The notes: a model not told the origin generated them from the sequence alone. A stretch of 64,000 nucleotides of DNA from Mesorhizobium sp. AR07 (GCF_024746815.1 NZ_CP080527.1:124001-188000), one strand, 5' to 3'. Shown: positions 35,208 through 45,019, counted from the stretch's first letter. Program-made: numbers and translations.

Positions 35208-35226
35208 GGGCGCAGCTTGCTTGCGC

Positions 35227-35706
35227 ATGAACTGTGCGAAGCTCCGTTTTCGGTCCCTCTCAGAGGAGATGACGAGATCGTGTCGGAAGAACGCGATACC
35301 ACCAGACGCGCAGCAAGCTCCGCTACTGTTGGAACTTTTCATGGGAATCCGATCCGAAATGAGGGATGAATCCGAGGAAATATCGAACACCCTCATGTGG
35401 ACTTGCCGCATGATCCTGGAAAGCGGTACCGAGGATCGGCAGCGTATCGCGCTCGCCTATCAGGAAGCGCAAACCCTGGTTGCCAGCATCCCGAGGGACA
35501 TTGGCGATGCTCGCCCGCGCATCGCGGCCTGCATCAAGCGGTCTGATACCTATAGGGCGGTGGACGATATTGCCTGCTTCGGTTGGACGCTGACGGCCAT
35601 TGAGGAGCGGGTGGACGAACGAAACCTCTCCACCTGGCGGCAGCTCCGCAAGATCATTGACAAGATCCTCAGGGAGCTGCCCTTGTCCAAGCCGGCAGTG
35701 CATTGA
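35227..35706 (+). CDS. Hypothetical protein (about 160 aa)
   Basis: Mostly helical: MRDESEEISNTLMWTCRMILESGTEDRQRIALAYQEAQTLVASIPRD and CFGWTLTAIEERVDERNLSTWRQLRKIIDKILREL. Starts at 35227 (MNCAKL) or 35341 (MGIRSEM) are possible. No family recognised. Lies 19 bases after the WGR gene in the same direction and could be co-transcribed. Confidence 0.4.
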   Translation: MNCAKLRFRSLSEEMTRSCRKNAIPPDAQQAPLLLELFMGIRSEMRDESEEISNTLMWTCRMILESGTEDRQRIALAYQEAQTLVASIPRDIGDARPRIAACIKRSDTYRAVDDIACFGWTLTAIEERVDERNLSTWRQLRKIIDKILRELPLSKPAVH

Positions 35707-36219
35707 TGGGCAACGCGATCCCCTCATCTGCCCGATCGGAGTCGCCCTTCGTTCAAGTGACCTTGCCTTCGATGCCGAGATCGATGTCGGTCGCTAGCGC
35801 TGCCTCCACCTTGGCGCTGACAACCGCGCAAGCGCTCGAAATCGTCGAGAGCATGATCGAGGCAGGGAGACGGCTCCAAGCGGCGTCACCGTCATGCGGA
35901 GCTCGATGTCGTAATCCGCGCCGGTCCACATCAGGATGGTGCTATAGCGATACCCAAGCGCTGACCCTCATATTCGAGATCGAAAAAGCCGATCAAGCGA
36001 TGATGGTTCACCCTCTTGTTAGAGCTGGATGACCGCCTATGTAGCCAGATCTTGCGAGCCGCACGAGGCAAAGCCTTCCTGCCGGCATCCTGCTTTTCAG
36101 GTGACCGCCGCATTGCATTGGGCACGCACACAGGGGACCAGCACGAACATTCCAGGCGCAAATGTGGGGGAAGGAGGGAGCATCTCCGTTCTTGCATAGC
36201 TGCACTGCACAAAATGTGT
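35707..36219. other. Region without a supported gene
   Basis: Overlapping short frames, none recognised. A reverse-strand piece (NHHRLIGFFDLEYEGQRLG) looks protein-like but is isolated. Confidence 0.25.
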
Positions 36220-36254
36220 TTGCGCATCGCACAATTTTTAGCCATTAAGCCTAC

Positions 36255-36368
36255 GGCTGATGCACGCGATGGTCTCCTCCCATTCCATCGTATCAGCTGT
36301 TCCTCTGGAGGTTTTAACCTTCACACCTAAAGGGCCTCGGTTTTCCGATGGCCCTATTTTTTTGGCGG
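36255..36368 (+). ncRNA. Candidate trans-acting small RNA
   Basis: TTGCGC at 36220 and CATTAA at 36243 (17-base spacer) predict a start near 36255. The stretch then contains CTCCTCCC (an anti-ribosome-binding-site string), CCTCTGGAGG, AGGTTTTAACCT, and a terminator at about 36332-36367 with GGGCC pairing to GGCCC before TATTTTTTT. This order of features is reminiscent of the alpha-r14/MmgR-type small RNAs of rhizobia, but that match is from memory. A second copy at 6992-7102 has lost the terminator half. No protein frame fits the segment. Confidence 0.5.
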
Positions 36369-36420
36369 TACCATTACCTTCGTCACTGTGCGCAACGCGG
36401 GGCGACCGCCGCTTCAGCCA
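36283..36420 (+). repeat. Intact copy of the duplicated intergenic repeat
   Basis: Pairs with 6992-7102. It contains 29 extra bases (36348-36376) carrying the terminator arm and T-run. Similarity continues past the terminator to GCTTCAGCCA. Confidence 0.65.
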
Positions 36421-36434
36421 TCAGACTTTTGGGG

Positions 36435-36692
36435 TCATTTCGCCCTGGCGGAGACGACCCCTCCCGACAGAAGCCTGACCTTTGCCAGTCTTCTACGGGC
36501 AAGCGTTCGCGCCAAAAGTTCAAAGCCGCGTCCGTAACATTCAACAATGAAAGCCAGCGTCATCAGATCGAGCAGAAAGTCGTCGATCGCATGTCTTTGT
36601 TCAAGCTGAAGCAGCAGGGCGCGCGTCTCTTCGATCGCGGCCCGGCAATCGTCTGCGTCAATCAGCGAGTCAATCCTGTCGAAGATCTGCAA
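36435..36692 (-). CDS. Hypothetical protein (85 aa)
   Basis: MQIFDRIDSLIDADDCRAAIEETRALLLQLEQRHAIDDFLLDLMTLAFIVECYGRGFELLARTLARRRLAKV is an acidic helical protein, starting at TTG after GAGGACGC. No family recognised; unusual but consistent amphipathic helices argue for a real gene. Confidence 0.45.
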   Translation of the reverse strand: MQIFDRIDSLIDADDCRAAIEETRALLLQLEQRHAIDDFLLDLMTLAFIVECYGRGFELLARTLARRRLAKVRLLSGGVVSARAK

Positions 36693-37292
36693 GCGTCCTC
36701 ACTCTCCCCAAGACATACTCAGCGCATCCAACGCCGCTGGTGAGTGAGTTTCCAACGAAAGAACATGGTCGCGGCTCGCGAAAAGGCATCGCTCAGCATA
36801 GTGCCCTTTGATGAAGCATAATGGGTGAAACGACAAGCGAGAATCCGGGCTCCCACTACTACGCACCTTGGATGACGTGGGTAAAGCAAGATGAACCGGT
36901 CCGGGTCTGCTTAAGCGGCTCTTGGCCGCAAAACTCTGGTTAGGTTCCATCTTTGCGTCTTTGGCGGAATCTAATGCTTCTCGCCGGCTGGCGAGATGAG
37001 CTCCCGAATCGTTGATACGGTCTGCTTGGCGTCCAACGCGAGCTCAGCCGGCTTTTGCGCTTATGTCGGAGCGCCAAAACCGACCGTTATGTCGGCAGCG
37101 CCTTAATCAATTTGAACGGGAGACGCCGGATTGGCTTTGGAAGCACGTATAGGACAGCCCCTGGCCTAGTACCGAAGGGCATGAGGCGCCGGCCACACAA
37201 TGGGTGAAGGCAGCCTGGCCGGGCGTATCAGACACCAGCCAGGGAAACCGGACTTGCGCCGCGCTTCGCTACTTGGATTTTCTCGACGAAAA
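36693..37292. other. Region without a supported gene
   Basis: No recognisable coding sequence, RNA or repeat. Confidence 0.25.
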
Positions 37293-37493
37293 CTAGCGCG
37301 CCGATTGCTTTCTGGCAATGGCGACAGCGCAGAGGAAAGCCAAAGCAGCGGTGTCACACGCCGTTCGAGAGTGCCCTTTTGCGAACAGTACGGCATCCGC
37401 AATCGGGAGCGTCAGGCCATGCTTTTTAGCGAAACAGGTAAGCTCATAAGGCTGATCGTCATCTTGATTGCCAATACCAAGTTGGTAGTCCAT
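37293..37493 (-). CDS. DUF3606-like small protein (66 aa)
   Basis: MDYQLGIGNQDDDQPYELTCFAKKHGLTLPIADAVLFAKGHSRTACDTAALAFL has the charged start, F-A-K-K-H-G-L-T helix and G-x-S-R helix pattern of DUF3606-type proteins. GGAGGAAA precedes the ATG. Function unknown. Confidence 0.5.
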   Translation of the reverse strand: MDYQLGIGNQDDDQPYELTCFAKKHGLTLPIADAVLFAKGHSRTACDTAALAFLCAVAIARKQSAR

Positions 37494-37554
37494 CGATCAT
37501 TTCCTCCCGTGTTCGCGACTATCCCCTCTTTGGGCCCAAAAAATGATTAGCTGG

Positions 37555-37755
37555 CTATGCCAGGCTCTTGTAAAGAGCATCTTCTTCGAAAATGCCCATA
37601 CCAAATAGGTCCATAGCTCGCGCGGCCAGTTGCTCCGCTTCAGCAGAACCTGCGCGGATTCCTTTTTCTTGGCAGATCCGATCATAGACCCGCTTCAGCA
37701 ACGCGAGGTCGTCAGGGTAGGCTATGCCGCTTGGGGATTTTTCCGAATTGGTCAT
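37555..37755 (-). CDS. Small hypothetical protein (66 aa)
   Basis: MTNSEKSPSGIAYPDDLALLKRVYDRICQEKGIRAGSAEAEQLAARAMDLFGMGIFEEDALYKSLA resembles short rhizobial helical proteins with the DLALLKRVYDRIC motif. ATG at 37755 after GGGAGAG. Function unknown. Sits upstream of the DUF3606-like gene on the same strand. Confidence 0.6.
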   Translation of the reverse strand: MTNSEKSPSGIAYPDDLALLKRVYDRICQEKGIRAGSAEAEQLAARAMDLFGMGIFEEDALYKSLA

Positions 37756-38145
37756 CGCTCTCTCCCTGTTGTAACGCGAAGCGCGATGATCGCTCAACCG
37801 ACGATGCCCTTCGGCTCCTTATCGCCGATGTAAAGCGTCCTACTTCCTTTTTGGCCAAAGGCCTAGAAACAAATGAGGTCGTCGAAGAAACATTGCACCC
37901 GAGAACTCCGGGACAATCTGGTCCGCTGGATCCCGCTCCGTTCCTCAGTGGCGCTGCGATCGTCCGGCTCTCCTGCTGGCGCCGTGCAGGCATTGGTCGG
38001 CGGCAAGAGCTCGAAGTTCCGCTCCAGGGAGCGTCGGCGCGTAAGAATTCGCGATTGGGATGATCTCTCAGTTACCAGCCGCCACGATCCAGTCGAGATT
38101 GCATGCGAGACACCTGCCAATATTCGGAAAGCAAAGGCTCGCAAA

Positions 38146-39807
38146 ATGAGTGGGGTGGCTGGATCACATGAAGATTTGGCTGCACCAACGACTTTTGCGC
38201 CGCTCGGGAATCCGACCTTTCGGTCGATCTGGCTCGCGACCCAGGTTTCCAGCCTCGGCTGGTTGATGCAGACTGTTGCCATCAGCTGGCTGATGGCGAC
38301 GATCTCGACTTCCGATCTGATGGTTGCGCTGGTGCAGGCTTCATCGAACCTGCCCGCTTTCATCTTGTCCGTCTTCGCTGGGGTTCTCGCCGACAATTAC
38401 AGTCGGCGCCGGGTCATGTTCGCCGGCCGCTGCCTTATGGTGATAGCCTCTGCAATGCTCACTGCGTCCGTGGCGCTGGGCTTTGTCAGTCCGTGGATGA
38501 TCCTCGGCTTCAGCTTCTTGATCGCAAGCGGCGGCGCTCTCAACGATCCTGCCTGGCAGGCCTCGGTTGGCGATATGGTGCACCGACGCGATGTTCCCGC
38601 TGCCGTCACCTTGCTCTCCGTCGGCTTCAACACTGTGCGGACCGTGGGCCCGGCTCTCGGCGGCATCGTGGTTGCCTCGTTTGGGCTTTTGGCAGCTTTT
38701 ACCGTAACCACCCTCACCTATCTGGTCCCGCTAGGCACCATATGGCGCTGCAAGTGGAAGGTTCGCTCTTCACCTCTCCCGCGCGAGTCGATGAAAACGG
38801 CGATCTATGACGGGCTGCGCTTCACGGCGATGTCATCGGAGATCAAGGCGGCGATCGCCCGCGGAACCCTCTTTGGCCTTGCGAGCATCGCCATCCTCGC
38901 GCTGCTGCCGCTGGTTGTCCGCGATCATTTGGGGGGAGGACCGCTCGCCTATGGCACGCTCATGGCCGGCTTCGGCACAGGCGCCGTCTTCGCCGGCCTC
39001 TCCAACAGCACATTCAGACGGAGCTTATCGCAAGAACGGCTGATGAAGCTCTCCTGCGTCGCCTGTGCGGCATGCTCCCTTTCCCTGGCACTGACCTCTT
39101 CCATTGCGGTGGCGGCAATTGCGCTCGCCTTGGGCGGCGCGGGCTGGGTCACCGCCTGGTCCGGGGTTGGCGTGAGTGTGCAGCTGGCCAGCCCGCGCTG
39201 GGTCGTGGGGCGCACCATCTCGATCTATTATGCCTTGATAGATGGGGGCATCGCCGCCGGCAGTTGGGTATGGGGCACGGTTTCCCAGAACTATTCCCTG
39301 ACCTTGGCGCTGGAGGGTTCCGCTGGAGCCCTGTTGCTCGTCGCCGCAGCGGGCGTCCTGTTTCCTCTTCGCGAGCGCCGCGAGTCCGAGCCCGATCCTT
39401 TGGAGGAATTCGACGCCCCAGCTGTCGCTCTCAATTTGAAGCCAAGAAGCGGGCCGATCGTGGTCAAGGTCGAATATCTGATAGCCGAGAGAAATCTCGA
39501 GGCCTTCCTCGACCTCATGCGGCAGCGGCGTCATGTCCACAGCCGCGTCGGTGCTCGGAATTGGACGCTCCAGCGCAACCTTCAGAAGCCCATGCAATGG
39601 ACAGAAACGTTCCGCACGCCGACCTGGACGGACTACCTTCGCCTCAATCATCGTCTCACGGAAGTAGACAAGGAACTGGACGAGCGTGTCTTCCAGTTGC
39701 ACGCGGGGGAGCAAGTGCCTCAAATGACGCTTTCGATTGAGCGGCCGACAAGCTCGGCCCGCAAACCAGACCAGTCAATCCTTCACCTTCCCCGTCATCG
39801 AGCCTGA
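38146..39807 (+). CDS. MFS transporter with a C-terminal soluble domain (MFS_3 type)
   Basis: A 553-residue inner-membrane protein. Twelve hydrophobic segments begin at FRSIWLATQVSSLGWLMQTVAISWLM, with the cytoplasmic loop DNYSRRRVMFAGR between segments 2 and 3, and end near LLLVAAAGVLFPL. A soluble tail of about 130 residues follows (VEYLIAERNLEAFLDLMRQRRHVHSRVGARNWTLQRNLQKPMQWTETFRTPTWTDYLRLNHRLTEVDKELDERVFQLH). This two-part layout is that of the EntS-related MFS_3 family, thought to export siderophores or other small molecules. The frame is open to 37873, but the ATG at 38146 fits the family start. The substrate is unknown. Confidence 0.85.
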   Translation: MSGVAGSHEDLAAPTTFAPLGNPTFRSIWLATQVSSLGWLMQTVAISWLMATISTSDLMVALVQASSNLPAFILSVFAGVLADNYSRRRVMFAGRCLMVIASAMLTASVALGFVSPWMILGFSFLIASGGALNDPAWQASVGDMVHRRDVPAAVTLLSVGFNTVRTVGPALGGIVVASFGLLAAFTVTTLTYLVPLGTIWRCKWKVRSSPLPRESMKTAIYDGLRFTAMSSEIKAAIARGTLFGLASIAILALLPLVVRDHLGGGPLAYGTLMAGFGTGAVFAGLSNSTFRRSLSQERLMKLSCVACAACSLSLALTSSIAVAAIALALGGAGWVTAWSGVGVSVQLASPRWVVGRTISIYYALIDGGIAAGSWVWGTVSQNYSLTLALEGSAGALLLVAAAGVLFPLRERRESEPDPLEEFDAPAVALNLKPRSGPIVVKVEYLIAERNLEAFLDLMRQRRHVHSRVGARNWTLQRNLQKPMQWTETFRTPTWTDYLRLNHRLTEVDKELDERVFQLHAGEQVPQMTLSIERPTSSARKPDQSILHLPRHRA

Positions 39808-39844
39808 CCTTTCAATATCTGGATAAGGAGGCTGGGGGCTTCGA

Positions 39845-40033
39845 CATTCCGAAGACTTGAGCCGCGCGCGCTGTTGTCGTCGCCGCGCCATCGGGGCCAG
39901 GGACCAGTGAAAGTGAGTTGAACAGCGTCTCGTTCAACAGTTCGTCGCGGCGGCCGTCGAAGCCCTCGATGGAGGCATTCTGCATCGGCTTGCCAGGCAC
40001 GATGTAGTCCCATTCGACACGGACCCGGCCCAT
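39845..40033 (-). pseudogene. IS3-family OrfB fragment
   Basis: The reverse strand reads VEWDYIVPGKPMQNASIEGFDGRRDELLNETLFNSL, the last catalytic Glu region of IS3-type transposases. After a frameshift it reads RWRGDDNSAR.SSLRNVEAP, the expected tail. Only the end of the gene is left. Confidence 0.8.
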
Positions 40034-40077
40034 GCCTGGATGGCGTTCGGGGTGAATTCGCTGCCCTGCGTGGCCCG

Positions 40078-40160
40078 TTATCGTTTTCGCAGCGGCACAT
40101 GCGATTTCTCGGCGCGATCGTTCAGTCCTTTGTGCGAGCGATGCTCAACTTGCGGCATCA
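40078..40160 (-). pseudogene. IS6-family transposase fragment
   Basis: QVEHRSHKGLNDRAEKSHVPLRKR on the reverse strand matches the conserved N-N-R-A-E-N-S-H block of IS6/IS26-type transposases. It directly adjoins the IS3 fragment, showing one element was replaced or invaded by another. Confidence 0.7.
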
Positions 40161-40407
40161 CCTGCCGCCTTGCCGCCATAGGAGGATCACTACTATCTCC
40201 GCCGCGAGGACGACTATCGCCGCGAGTCCCCCGGACGCGGGCGCTGACGCCCGACGCCGCCGTGGTCGCGTTCATGCGGCGGGGGATTGCGATTTCCCGG
40301 TCGACCTCGACCAGCCCGCCGACCGTGCCACGCTCTTCTGGATGGCCTTCCAGGCGCTCGCCGGCGTGGATGACGGTGTCCTGCGGTTGCGCGCCCTTCT
40401 GTTTCTC

Positions 40408-40779
40408 TCAGCCCGACAGCTTCTGCGACCGGGTCTGCCGCGCTACACGCCGGGTAGCTTCATCTTTTTTCCGGATGGCTGAGGTCAACTCGTCATAGTC
40501 GACGCCGCGCTTCTTCAGCGCCCTGCGCGCATCGTCGATCTCGAAGCCCAGCAACTCGAATACGGTCATATTGAGCTTGGAAGCGATGCGCTCGATTGTC
40601 TTGAGGGTCGGATTTCCGATACCGCGCAGCATCGTGTAGTAGGTCCCTCGCGCCAAACCCGTCTTGGGGAGGAAGGCCTCCATCCCACCATTATCGATCT
40701 CAAGCTGCTGGAGGTGCAGCGCCAGCATTTCATTGAGGATCGAATGATCGAGCGGCTGGGGCTTGCGGACGGGCGACAT
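40408..40779 (-). CDS. XRE-family transcriptional regulator
   Basis: A 123-residue protein with a helix-turn-helix: GGMEAFLPKTGLARGTYYTMLRGIGNPTLKTIERIASKLNMTVFELLGF. It is preceded by a helical N-terminus (SILNEMLALHLQQLEID) and followed by a basic tail. The HTH resembles antitoxin-type or single-domain XRE regulators. The partner or target is not obvious. No toxin-like gene is next to it. Confidence 0.7.
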   Translation of the reverse strand: MSPVRKPQPLDHSILNEMLALHLQQLEIDNGGMEAFLPKTGLARGTYYTMLRGIGNPTLKTIERIASKLNMTVFELLGFEIDDARRALKKRGVDYDELTSAIRKKDEATRRVARQTRSQKLSG

Positions 40780-41961
40780 GAATGGACGAACTCCGGAAAG
40801 GCACCTGCGCCTGCGGAGACAATCAATGCCGCAATGCGATTATATTGTATAGTGAATGTTCTCAGAATGCGGCACGGCGCGTTGGGGTCAAACCTCCTAA
40901 GCTTCGTCATGCGCAAACTTTTTCAATTTGCACCGCCTCGAGACGGCCACCGCCGTGTTTAGGGGGTGCTGTGGACTGACACGGCCTCACCTGTCGGGGC
41001 AGCGACAACATACAAGATAGTGAGCGGACTCAGTTTCGACTCAGGTGCGAGTTCTGTCTGGTACTGATGCATTAGTTCCCGCGCGACACCGCATGCCGAC
41101 GAAAAAAGGAAGGCCCGCACGATGCAAAGCAGGCACGCCTGTAGCCTATGCATGGACCAACGCTACCTTTCGACACGACGGAAAACCGATAAGCCTGCTG
41201 ACGATAGGATGGGCCTTCCTGCTCCTCTCCAGGCTTCGCATAGCGAGTTCTTCTTTGGAGCAAGCCCGCAGCCGGACCGCGCGGCGTCAGCGTCTGTTCC
41301 TACCACCTGGTCCGAGGCTCGGGTTACGATGTGTCCTGTTTTACCGGTCAACAATCGAAGGTGTGCGCTCGACCGCGGATCGGTCCTGGCGACTTCCCGA
41401 CCTCGACGGGGATCGCGGCCAATGCGCCGACCCCCCGCCAGCGCGTCGATCGTCGTCGCGCCGACCGATGTCTGACCAATGAGTCGACGTAATTTCGTCA
41501 GTTCGCCTCGGATTCATCGCGCAGGATGAATTTCGAGAACGCTGCAAGCTGCTCTTCCCCGGTGCGCGAGGTCGCCGCCGCGATAGTGGGCATGCACACA
41601 GAGCCAGAAGACGACTTCGTCAGAAAGTCCGGCAAAACAGGGCTTTTTGCAGAATGCGGCTCAAGATCGCCACCGCCCGCGGATACAAGTCACATGATGC
41701 CCGACGCAGAGATCGTCACCGGCCCCGTGATCATTGACAAAAGTAATCTCGACAAGGTCCGTCACCGCTTGATGGAAGCTGGCCGTCAGATACGCGATCG
41801 CAATTGGCCTGACCCGTCTCAGTTTGCATCGAATGAACCAATTGCAGTCGATGTTCCGCAAACTCCATCCGATTGGGGACTGTTTTTTGAAATACGCTCT
41901 CTCTTTTAATTCATCGAATCGATAGAGTTGAGTGGCGCTGATCGCTTTGAGGAGCCAGGTA
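40780..41961. other. Region without a firmly supported gene
   Basis: A forward frame 41526-41909 ends with VTGPVIIDKSNLDKVRHRLMEAGRQIRD, vaguely like the C-terminus of a periplasmic sugar-binding protein, but has no matching N-terminal part. Other frames are unrecognised. Confidence 0.25.
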
Positions 41962-42519
41962 ATGTCGAAAAAGTTCGCGATAGGGGTGTCGGGCAATCTT
42001 ACTCGTCCTTCGAAGACGAGGGCGTTCGTCGACCACATAGTCGGGCAGGTAGCGAAGAAGATTGGCGCATATTCGGCAACCTTCGATATCGAGGATTTCG
42101 GCCCCTCCTTCGCACAGGCCAGACGGCTTAGCGACCTTGACCCATCGGCCCGAAACATCGTCGAGCAATTGTCGAGCGCCACCGTCCTGGTGGTCGGCTC
42201 GCCGACGTTCAAAGGCAGCTACACCGGGCTATTCAAGCATTTCTTCGATCTGCTGGAGCCGACCTCGCTTAAGGGAAAGCCAATCATCCTTGCGGCGACT
42301 GGGGGCGGCGAACGTCATTCCCTCGTCGTGGAACATCAGCTTCGGCCGCTCTTTGGCTTCTTCGAGGCGTTGACCATCCCGACAGGTATCTATGCCTCCG
42401 ACCGGGACTTCGCCGATGGCGCTATCATATCCGAAGCCATCCGCAACCGCACGGAACAAGCCGTAATCGAAGCGTGTCGGCTGGTTGGAGAGACGGGCAG
42501 CATTAGCCTGGCCGCCTAA
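41962..42519 (+). CDS. NADPH-dependent FMN reductase (MsuE/SsuE-like)
   Basis: A 185-residue flavodoxin-fold protein. FAIGVSGNLTRPSKTRAFVDHI is the FMN phosphate loop, VLVVGSPTFKGSYTGLFKHFFDLL the characteristic second motif, and IILAATGGGERHSLVVEHQLRPLFGFF the flavin-binding third. Such reductases supply FMNH2 to two-component monooxygenases that cut C-S bonds. The ATG at 41962 follows GAGCCAGGT. It precedes a matching flavin-dependent monooxygenase, so the two probably form a pair. Confidence 0.88.
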   Translation: MSKKFAIGVSGNLTRPSKTRAFVDHIVGQVAKKIGAYSATFDIEDFGPSFAQARRLSDLDPSARNIVEQLSSATVLVVGSPTFKGSYTGLFKHFFDLLEPTSLKGKPIILAATGGGERHSLVVEHQLRPLFGFFEALTIPTGIYASDRDFADGAIISEAIRNRTEQAVIEACRLVGETGSISLAA

Positions 42520-42657
42520 GCATTGTGCGGGCGGAAATGACGACGCTGGCAACTTGTTGGCCGACAGCAAAGCTGCCGAAATCCTGACGGATCGCACACT
42601 CCGGAAAGCGCCGTCCTCATCGTGAATTTCCATGTTGACTGAAAAAGGAGACTGAAG

Positions 42658-44019
42658 GTGAGCAAAGTTGGAAAGCTACGGCTTGGCGCCTTTATGTATC
42701 CAGCTGGCCACCATGTGGCGGCATGGCGCCACCCGGACACCGCCGCGGATGCAACGACGAGCCTCAGGCAGCGCATCGCATTCGCCCAGGCGGCAGAACG
42801 TGCGAAATTTGACCTGATCTTTCTGGCTGACGGGGTCGCGGCCCATACGGATAATCTCAAATCCCTCTCCCGGACTGACGAATGGGCCGTCGGCTTCGAG
42901 CCTTTGACGCTCCTGTCAGCGCTTGCGGTTGTGACGGAGCGCATCGGCCTGGTAGCAACAGCCTCCACCACGTTCAATGAGCCGTTCAACTTGGCCCGCA
43001 AATTCGCCTCGCTCGATCAGATCAGCGCCGGCAGGGCCGGCTGGAACCTCGTGACCTCGTCCAATCCGCTCGAATTGGAGAATTTCGGCAACATCAGCCA
43101 GTTCGCCCATCAGGACCGCTATTCAAGGGCGGAAGAGTTTGCTGATGTCGTGCTCGGCCTATGGAACAGCTGGGAGGATGATGCCTTCCTGCGCGACAAG
43201 GATAGCGGCCTGTTCTTCGACCCGGAGAAACTGCATATCCTCCGGCATCGCGGACGGCATTTCCGGGTGCGCGGACCGCTGACGGTCTCACGCTCGCCAC
43301 AGGGTCACCCGATCGTCGTCCAGGCGGGCTCCTCGGAGGCGGGCAAGGAGCTGGCGGCCCGTACAGCCGAGGTTGTCTTCACCGCCCAGCGGACGCTCCA
43401 GGAGGCTCAGAGCTTCTATGCCGACCTCAAGGGACGCCTTGAGAAGTATGGCCGCCATCCCGATGATTTGAAGATCATGCCGGGTGTCTTTCCGGTGGTG
43501 GGGCGAACCGAAGCCGAGGCGCGCGAAAAGTTCGAGGAGATCCAGTCGCTGATCCATCCCGACGTTGGGCTGGAGCTCCTGTCGAACCTCTCCGGCGGTG
43601 TCGATCTTTCCGCCTATCCCCTCGACGGTCCGCTGCCGGACCTGACCGAGACCGAGCGCGGCAAAAGCCGCCAGCAATTGATCATCGATCTCGCCCGGCG
43701 AGAAAATCTCACCATCCGTCAGCTCTACGAGACCATCGCCGGGGCACGCGGCCATTGGCAGCTTGTCGGGACGGCTGAGACCATCGCGAACGAGCTCGAA
43801 GAGCGGTTCAACAAGGGCGGCGCCGACGGGTTCAACATCATGCCGCCGACCGTGCCCGGCGGGCTCGACGATTTCATCGAGCTGGTCATCCCCGAGCTGC
43901 GCCGCCGCGGCCTGTTCCGCACCGAATATGAGGGCCGTACCCTGCGCGAGAACCTCGGGTTGAAGCATCCCGCTCATCGTGCCCCTCACCGCGAGCCCGG
44001 CAGCCAGGCGGCCGAGTAA
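42658..44019 (+). CDS. FMNH2-dependent monooxygenase of the NtaA/SnaA/DszA/SoxA type
   Basis: A 453-residue bacterial-luciferase-like enzyme. LRLGAFMYPAGHHVAAWRHPDT, AAERAKFDLIFLADGVAAHTDN, FEPLTLLSALAVVTERIGLVATASTTFNEPFNLARKFASLDQISAGRAGWNLVTSSNPLELENFG, and GSSEAGKELAARTAEVVFTAQ are the NtaA-family blocks. Start is GTG at 42658 after AAAGGAGA. It needs FMNH2 from the reductase upstream. Exact substrate unknown; neighbours suggest an organosulfur or sulfonated/sulfone compound. Confidence 0.9.
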   Translation: MSKVGKLRLGAFMYPAGHHVAAWRHPDTAADATTSLRQRIAFAQAAERAKFDLIFLADGVAAHTDNLKSLSRTDEWAVGFEPLTLLSALAVVTERIGLVATASTTFNEPFNLARKFASLDQISAGRAGWNLVTSSNPLELENFGNISQFAHQDRYSRAEEFADVVLGLWNSWEDDAFLRDKDSGLFFDPEKLHILRHRGRHFRVRGPLTVSRSPQGHPIVVQAGSSEAGKELAARTAEVVFTAQRTLQEAQSFYADLKGRLEKYGRHPDDLKIMPGVFPVVGRTEAEAREKFEEIQSLIHPDVGLELLSNLSGGVDLSAYPLDGPLPDLTETERGKSRQQLIIDLARRENLTIRQLYETIAGARGHWQLVGTAETIANELEERFNKGGADGFNIMPPTVPGGLDDFIELVIPELRRRGLFRTEYEGRTLRENLGLKHPAHRAPHREPGSQAAE

Positions 44020-44089
44020 TCCATTCCCAGTCAACCAACCCGGCAAAGGGCCGAGCCACGCCGGCGGTCCAACCAAGGAGCAGACCGAC

Positions 44090-45019
44090 ATGACCACATC
44101 AACCCAAGCCACCGCATACGCATCCTCGCTGACGATCAAACCGGTCGCCGGCCGGATCGGTGCCGAGATCGCCGGCATCAAGCTTTCGGGCGACCTTTCC
44201 GACGAGACGATAGCAGCCGTCAATGCCGCTCTACTGCAGCACAAGGTGATCTTCTTCCGCGACCAGGATCAGCTGACCGATGCCGAGCAGGAGCGCTTTT
44301 CCAAGCGCCTCGGCAATCTCGTTCCACATCCGACCGAGCATGTACGCAACGGCACGACGTCGATCCTCGAACTTGACGCGTCACGAGGTGGCCGCGCCGA
44401 TGCCTGGCACACCGACGTCACCTTCGTCGATGCCTATCCCAAGATTTCAATCCTGCGCGGCGTGACCATTCCCGAGGTCGGCGGCGATACGGTTTGGTCC
44501 AACACAGTGGCGGCCTACGAGAGCCTGCCACCGGCGCTCAAGGCGACCGCCGAACAGCTGTGGGCGACCCATAGCAATGCCTATGACTATGCCGCACAGC
44601 GCCCGCACGCCACCGAGGTCGATCGCCGCCACTATGAAGAGGTTTTTGCTTCCACCGTCTACGAGACCGACCATCCCGTGGTGCGGGTCCATCCGGAGAC
44701 CGGGGAGCGCTCGCTCATACTCGGCTCCTTCGTGCAGCGCTTCGTCGGCTATTCGAAAAGCGATTCCGAGCAGCTCTACGCCCTCCTCCAGTCTCATGTC
44801 CTGCGGATTGAAAACACGGTGCGCTGGCGCTGGCGAGCGAACGACGTCGCCATTTGGGACAACCGTGCCACCCAGCATTACGCCGTCAACGACTATGGCG
44901 ACCGCGCCCGTGTCGTGCGCCGCACCACTCTCGACGGCGACGTCCCCGTGAGCGTCGACGGCCGCCACAGCGTCACCCGCAAGAAGCTAGTTCGCGACGC
45001 CGTCACCCGCGCCGCCTGA
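44090..45019 (+). CDS. TauD/TfdA-family alpha-ketoglutarate dioxygenase
   Basis: A 309-residue non-haem iron enzyme. The iron ligands are His and Asp in AWHTDVTF and the distal His in RATQHYAVNDYGDRARVVRR, whose Arg binds alpha-ketoglutarate. VIFFRDQDQLTDAEQERFSKRLG and VGGDTVWSNTVAAYESLP are further family marks. It is closest in style to taurine/alkylsulfate dioxygenases that release sulfite or sulfate. The frame is open to 43979, but ATG 44090 after AAGGAGCAGACC is correct. Sits between the monooxygenase and the ABC importer. Confidence 0.9.
   Translation: MTTSTQATAYASSLTIKPVAGRIGAEIAGIKLSGDLSDETIAAVNAALLQHKVIFFRDQDQLTDAEQERFSKRLGNLVPHPTEHVRNGTTSILELDASRGGRADAWHTDVTFVDAYPKISILRGVTIPEVGGDTVWSNTVAAYESLPPALKATAEQLWATHSNAYDYAAQRPHATEVDRRHYEEVFASTVYETDHPVVRVHPETGERSLILGSFVQRFVGYSKSDSEQLYALLQSHVLRIENTVRWRWRANDVAIWDNRATQHYAVNDYGDRARVVRRTTLDGDVPVSVDGRHSVTRKKLVRDAVTRAA

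Noticed and set aside
43288..44244. 318-codon reverse-strand frame opposite the monooxygenase
   Set aside because: No family signal and fully antisense to a confident gene.
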